Shown piece by piece: positions 59,463 to 64,000 of a stretch of 64,000 bases of DNA (position 1 is the first letter of the stretch; every line of letters begins with the position of its first letter). The translations under genes and the position numbers were made by a program. The notes beneath the pieces were generated by a model. The model was not told where the DNA came from and did no database searches. It saw only the letters and a list, made by a program, of their open reading frames with translations. Source of the stretch: Voacanga thouarsii (taxonomy: Eukaryota > Streptophyta > Magnoliopsida > Gentianales > Apocynaceae); NCBI GenBank assembly GCA_026120185.1, contig JANUWF010001218.1, forward strand, positions 2,852,001 to 2,916,000, given 5' to 3'.

Positions 59463-59801
59463 GTTCTTGAGCAAACAAGAAGAGAGAAACCCTAACCGCT
59501 TTGTTGTTTTCTGCTAGCACAGAAAATCTTGGTGCTTGAGTGTAATCCTCCATGCGGATTTCTATTAGAGATAGTCACACACTGTGATTGTAGTAGCTGG
59601 ACATTTAACTCTCGTGGTGTTTGATCAAGAGAAATGCTGGATCATGCCTCAGACAAGAAAGGAAAATTTTAACGACAGGGACTCACTAAAAAGGTGATCT
59701 TCTCTTTATATCTTGTTTTTCACACGCATGCAAATCCTGGGATGGTATCTTATTCTTATTTTTCTGCTGTGCCATATATAATATGCATGAGATACTTAAT
59801 A
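58034..59801 (+). mobile_element. Solo copia LTR, plus orientation, with TA...TA ends
   Basis: It aligns in inverse with the copia-D LTRs: start TATTAGTGTTATACCCTAG (TGTTAGTG expected), end GAGATACTTAATA (CCCAACA expected). Both terminal dinucleotides have changed by transitions (TG to TA, CA to TA). A CT microsatellite occupies about 59417-59459. There is no internal region. Confidence 0.9.
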
Positions 59802-59806
59802 GTGGA

Positions 59807-60182
59807 TAGGTTATATATCCTATGCTGAGTTGGCATACAATAACAGTCACCAAGCGTTGATCAGGATGGCACCCTATGAAGCATTATATGAACGGAAATG
59901 TCAAGTACTATTATACTGGGGTTGGACTGAGGATGGGCAAATCGGCATGATTGGGGAGGTAAATCTTGAGGAGATGGCTGAGCAAAGTAAAGATGATAAG
60001 GGAGAGACTGAAAGCAGCGCAAAGCCAACAGAAGAGTTATGCGAACAACACAAGAAGAGAATTGGAGTTTCAAGTAGGGGACCAAACTTTTCTGAAGATA
60101 ACACCTAGCAAGAGGATTTTGAAACATCCCAAATGCGAGAAGTTAAGTCCTAGATATTTAGGACCATTTCCAGTGATCGAGA
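59807..60182 (+). pseudogene. pol: Tekay-B integrase, C-terminal part
   Basis: It resumes with YAELAYNNSHQA-like sequence (near 59826), IRMAPYEALYERKCQVLLYW (59860), and LEFQVGDQTFLKITPSKRILKHP into LSPRYLGPFPVIEM, the integrase C-terminal domain. It stops at copia-F (60183). The polyprotein end and 3' LTR of Tekay-B are beyond the right edge. Confidence 0.87.
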
Positions 60183-61627
60183 TGTTAGGATTCGTGGACT
60201 CCTAAACGCGAAAACATCCACGAATCCCTCCCGAGGACCCAAGTAAACGATTAAGAAGATCTAATGTTTAAGAATTACATCTGGTTGCTGTAATCGAAAT
60301 CCTTCAATTCTAGTTGCGCTGTTGTACGTTCAATCCGAACAATCACCAGACGCTGCAGTATGCGAACGACCTCTATCGGATACACACCGCGAACTCACTC
60401 TATACCCGGGGAGTGTTAGCGCCTAGGGTTTGAGAGGTTTTTTTCCTTTCTAGTAGAGAATGACACGAATGTTCTCAACCGAAAAATTGGACTATTGAAA
60501 AGACAGCTAGGGTTTTCTTAAAAACCCTCGAACCTCTTAGAGTCCAACCCTAATAATATCTTATCATATTCTAATTTAAATTCAAATTAAATTAAAACTG
60601 ATATGATAATATTCTGCCATTATCTCAGTAATTTAACTAATTAATTTACCGAGTCAGATTTTTATAATCTGGATATCATCCAGATTCATCGAACCTGGTC
60701 ACCAGAAAAATAACCTAACAAATTCGCTTATTGTGTGACCATATAGGTTCATTTAACACTGGCAGTGTGCCTAAATCATATTTAAATGGCCCACAAGTTA
60801 TAAGCGGTTTCTAGAAAAACATTATAAATATCCAGGTTAAATGAAGATCGGTGATCTCTTTGAACCAAATCATAATTTTATATTTAGTCCTTTTGTCACA
60901 CGATATCTAGATTAAGCATAAGGCACGGAGCATGTCATCCTTATTAAGCTTAATCAATTATTTCTTGATTTCATAGTAGACTATTCAAACAAATGATATC
61001 AATATCTTAGATTGATATATTTGAGCACGGCCATGCATTTTTAACAGACTAACTTATCAAGGGGCCCATGGATATCTCTCCCATAACTGAGAGGGACAAA
61101 TTCCTTCACAATCAATCATATTCCTCTCCTTGATTTATTCTATATCTAACAGTAGTCTAATTTATTATCTGGTTAAAGACAACTTTAGACAATGTCAAAA
61201 TATAGAATTTATCAAGTAGGAAACTATGATGAATTTAGGTCGAAGGACTTTCAATATTATTATGGCTAGAAAGTACTTATGACATATTCCATGAAGTACT
61301 CTCACAAATGGGTCATGTCCAATACAATGTTCTCTAACATTTATTTATGTCTTGACTCGATATCACAAATATCCATGGCTAGTAAAACATAGCCATCAAG
61401 TTACAAACATACTAATCTTAATTTATTATTATTCCAATAATAATAATTGATCAGGGACAGTTTTAGAATAGTCATTGTATTCATTGTAGGGTTTTACTAT
61501 CAAGTCACGTACTTGATGACCAACAAAACAAAACTCACTATTCATGGAAAGGAAAGCCTCATATTATTATATAAAACATAATGACAATTGTATAAGTACA
61601 AATTGACTCTAGGGTATATCCCCAACA
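60183..61627 (-). repeat. Copia-F 3' LTR (about 1.45 kb)
   Basis: In element sense it starts TGTTGGGGATATACCCTAG at 61627 and ends ACGAATCCTAACA at 60183. The start resembles the other copia LTRs, but the body does not align with them by eye, so this is a different Angela-like subfamily. The left flank is CGAGA; the partner duplication is outside the window. No genes. Confidence 0.88.
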
Positions 61628-61629
61628 GT

Positions 61630-61638
61630 CTCCCACTT
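61630..61638 (-). promoter_or_regulatory. Polypurine tract of copia-F
   Basis: Minus-strand AAGTGGGAG lies two bases upstream of the LTR start, the same tract as in copia-D. Confidence 0.8.
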
Positions 61639-61641
61639 GCA

Positions 61642-64000
61642 CTAAGACCAATTTAGCATAAGCCGTAATCCCATTGATCTGGTATGACTATCATGTTTAG
61701 ACGATGGGAGAGGCTTTGTCAGTGGATCCGCAACATTGTCATCGCTTGGCACCTTGCATACATTGACATCTCCTCTATCAACAATTTCTCGAATGAGATG
61801 AAAACGTCTAAGTATATGTTTGGATCGCCGATGTGATCTTGGTTCCTTAGCTTGTGCAATGGCTCCATTGTTGTCACAATAGAGATCCACCGGGTTCACA
61901 ATACTAGGAACTACATCTAGTTCTGTAATGAACTTTTTAATCCAAATCGCTTCTTTAGCCGCAGCTCGAGGCAGCTACATACTCAGCCTTCCGTAGTAGA
62001 ATCGGCCACGGTGTCTTGCTTTGAACTTTTCCAGCCTTACAAGCACCTCCATTCAAACAAAATAGAAAACCCGATTGCGATCTATAATCATCTATGTCGG
62101 ACCGAAAACTAGCATCGTTGTAACCATTTACAACTAGCTCGCCTTCTTGTCCTCCATAAACTAAGAACATATCTTTAGTTCTTCTTAAGTACTTTAGTAT
62201 GTTCTTGACAAGCAGTCCAAGTGTGCCTCTCCAGGATTTGACTCGGAACCCGCTTGTCATGCTCAATGCATATGATACATCGGGTCGAGTACATAACATG
62301 GCATACATGATAGACCCTATAGCGGAAGCGTATGGTATCTTGTTCATGCGCTCTTCTTCATCCTTCGTAGAAGGACTTTGAGTTTTGTCGAGCTTAATGC
62401 CATGTGACATTGGCAAGAATCCTCTCTTAGAGTCTTGCATACCGAACCTTTTCAGCACCTTGTCAACGTATGCACTTTGACTTAGTCCAATTAGCTTTCT
62501 AGATCTATCTCTATAGATCCTTATACCTAGAATATAGGCAGCTTCACCTAAGTCTTTCATTGAGAAACAATTTCCCAACCATGTCTTTACACTTTGTAGA
62601 GTTGGGATGTCGTTTCCAATGAGTAAGATATCATCAACATAAAGTACCAAAAAGACTATTGCATTCCCACTTGTTTTCTTATAGACACAAGGCTCATCTT
62701 CATTTTTGATAAAGTTAAATTCTTTAATTGCTTCATCAAAACGAAGATTCCAGCTTCGAGATGCTTGCTTCAATCCATAAATGGATCTTTGAAGCTTGCA
62801 CACTTTATTAGAATTCAAAGGATCATCAAAACCCTCAGAGTTGTGTCATGTACACATCTTCGAGTAAGTTTCCATTAAGAAACGCGGTTTTGACATCCAT
62901 TTGCCAAATTTCATAGTCATAATATGCTGCTATGGCAAGAAGAATTCTGATAGATTTAAGCATTACAACCGGTGAAAAGGTTTCATCATAGTCTATACCA
63001 TGAGTTTGTCTATAACCTTTTGCTACCAACGTGCTTTGTAAGTATGCACATTTCCTCCATGTCTCGTTTTCTTTTGAAAACCCACTTACACCCAATGGTT
63101 TTTGAACCTTTAGGTGGGTTAACCAAAGTCCAAACTTGGTTATCATACATGGATTGCATCTCGTACTTCATAGCCTCTAACCATTTTCCAGAGTCGAACT
63201 CTTAATGGCTTCTTGATAGGAAGTGGGCTCATCATTAACCATAAGCTCCACATTGTGATCGTCAGTGATGAGAAATCCATATCTCTCAAAGTTGTTGACG
63301 AACCCTATCGATCTTCGAGGTCCTTGTTCTATAGATGTAGGCTCATCTTGGACTTGTGAGCCATCTAATCGAGATTCATTATTTGGTTCATGCACTAATT
63401 GTGGCTCTTGAATCTCATCTTGATGAGGTTCATGCACTAATTGTGGTCCTTGAATCTCATCAAGATGTATTTTACTCCCACTCGATTCTTTTGGAAATAA
63501 ATTCCTTTTCAAGAAAGAATCCATTTCGAGCAACAATTACTCTATTTTCTTTTGGGAGATAAAATTGATATCCTTTAGTTTCTTTAGGATACCCCACAAA
63601 TATGCATTTATCCGATTTAGGTGCAAGTTTATCGTATAATAAACGCTTTACATAAACTTCACAACCCCAAATCTTCGTAAATAACAAACTAGGTTGTCTC
63701 CCAATCCATATCTCATATGGCGTTTTCTCGAACCGATTTAGATGGAACTCGATTTAGTATGAATGCAGCAGCTTCCAGTGGCATAACCCCAAAAGGAGAT
63801 TGGAAGATCAGCTTGACTCATCATTGATCGAACCATATCTAATAAAGTCCGATTTCTCCGTTCGTATACACCATTCCATTGAGGTGTTCCCTGGTGGAGT
63901 TAATTGGGAAATAATTCCACAATTTTTAAGATGCTCGTCAAACTCGTGACTTAAGTATTCACCACCTCGATCCGATCGAAGTGTTTTGATACTTTTGCCA
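61642..64000 (-). pseudogene. pol: Copia-F pol: integrase, reverse transcriptase, RNase H; runs off right edge
   Basis: From the right edge leftward: the integrase core with LRSDRGGEYLSHEF and GVYERRNRTLLDMV (63990-63820), its C-terminal VGYPKETKGYQFYLP (near 63600), a linker, then RT with KGYRQTHGIDYDETFSPV (near 62990), WQMDVKTAFLN, LQRSIYGLKQASRSWN and the active site YVDDILLIGN (near 62640). It ends with RNase H, including DLYCDNNGAIAQAKEPRSHR and DNVADPLTKPL, and a TAG at 61642-61644. The 287-codon RT block is unbroken, and the element is less decayed than copia-A or D. Frame changes near 63180, 63040, 62825, 62220 and 61960 still break the polyprotein. Gag and the 5' LTR are outside. 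Confidence 0.92.

Overview
The window looks like plant nuclear DNA, probably from a dicot (the species cannot be named), and consists almost entirely of nested LTR retrotransposons. I found no host gene, rRNA, tRNA gene or CRISPR array. The evidence is AT-rich non-coding DNA, Ty3/gypsy Athila-type and Tekay/Del-type chromovirus proteins, Ty1/copia (Angela-like) proteins, primer-binding sites matching plant tRNA-Asp and initiator tRNA-Met, and five perfect 5-bp target-site duplications (TSDs).

Layout. The outermost visible host is a minus-strand Tekay-like element (element C: pre-gag ORF, gag, protease and RT at 22642-26013; part of its 5' LTR at 26118-27511). Two elements sit in it. (1) Athila-2 (+) ends at 22641 and begins left of the window. 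It contains copia-A (+; pol at 4643-5383 and 9710-11052, LTR end at 15429-15642) and a solo Tekay LTR (16156-20517). Copia-A is itself broken by Athila-1 (minus; 1-4642), a solo Tekay LTR (5384-9709) and a head-to-head pair of Athila 5' ends (11053-15428). (2) Tekay-B (+) starts at 27512 and runs past the right edge. It is interrupted by copia-D (minus, 28329-49388), by two solo copia LTRs (about 52011-53756 and 58034-59801) and by copia-F (minus, 60183 to the edge). Copia-D carries a structurally complete but internally deleted Tekay-E (34798-46647).

Condition. Nearly all gag and pol frames are broken, mostly by stops that fit C-to-T or G-to-A changes, as expected in methylated heterochromatin. 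The better-kept frames are the Athila-type ORF at 1-531, the pre-gag ORFs of Tekay-E (39095-39583) and element C (25432-26013), and parts of copia-F pol.

Possible novelty. The three Tekay-type elements each carry an acidic ORF between the primer-binding site and gag; in Tekay-E it holds several motifs resembling SUMO-interacting motifs. Tekay LTRs also share a tRNA-like A-box/B-box module about 240 bp from their start (tandemly amplified in Tekay-B), a palindrome around GAGTACTC about 0.8-1 kb from their end, and in most copies paired small hairpins next to the LTR end. A large inverted Athila repeat and GC-rich modules shared by Athila LTRs and a copia leader are further leads.
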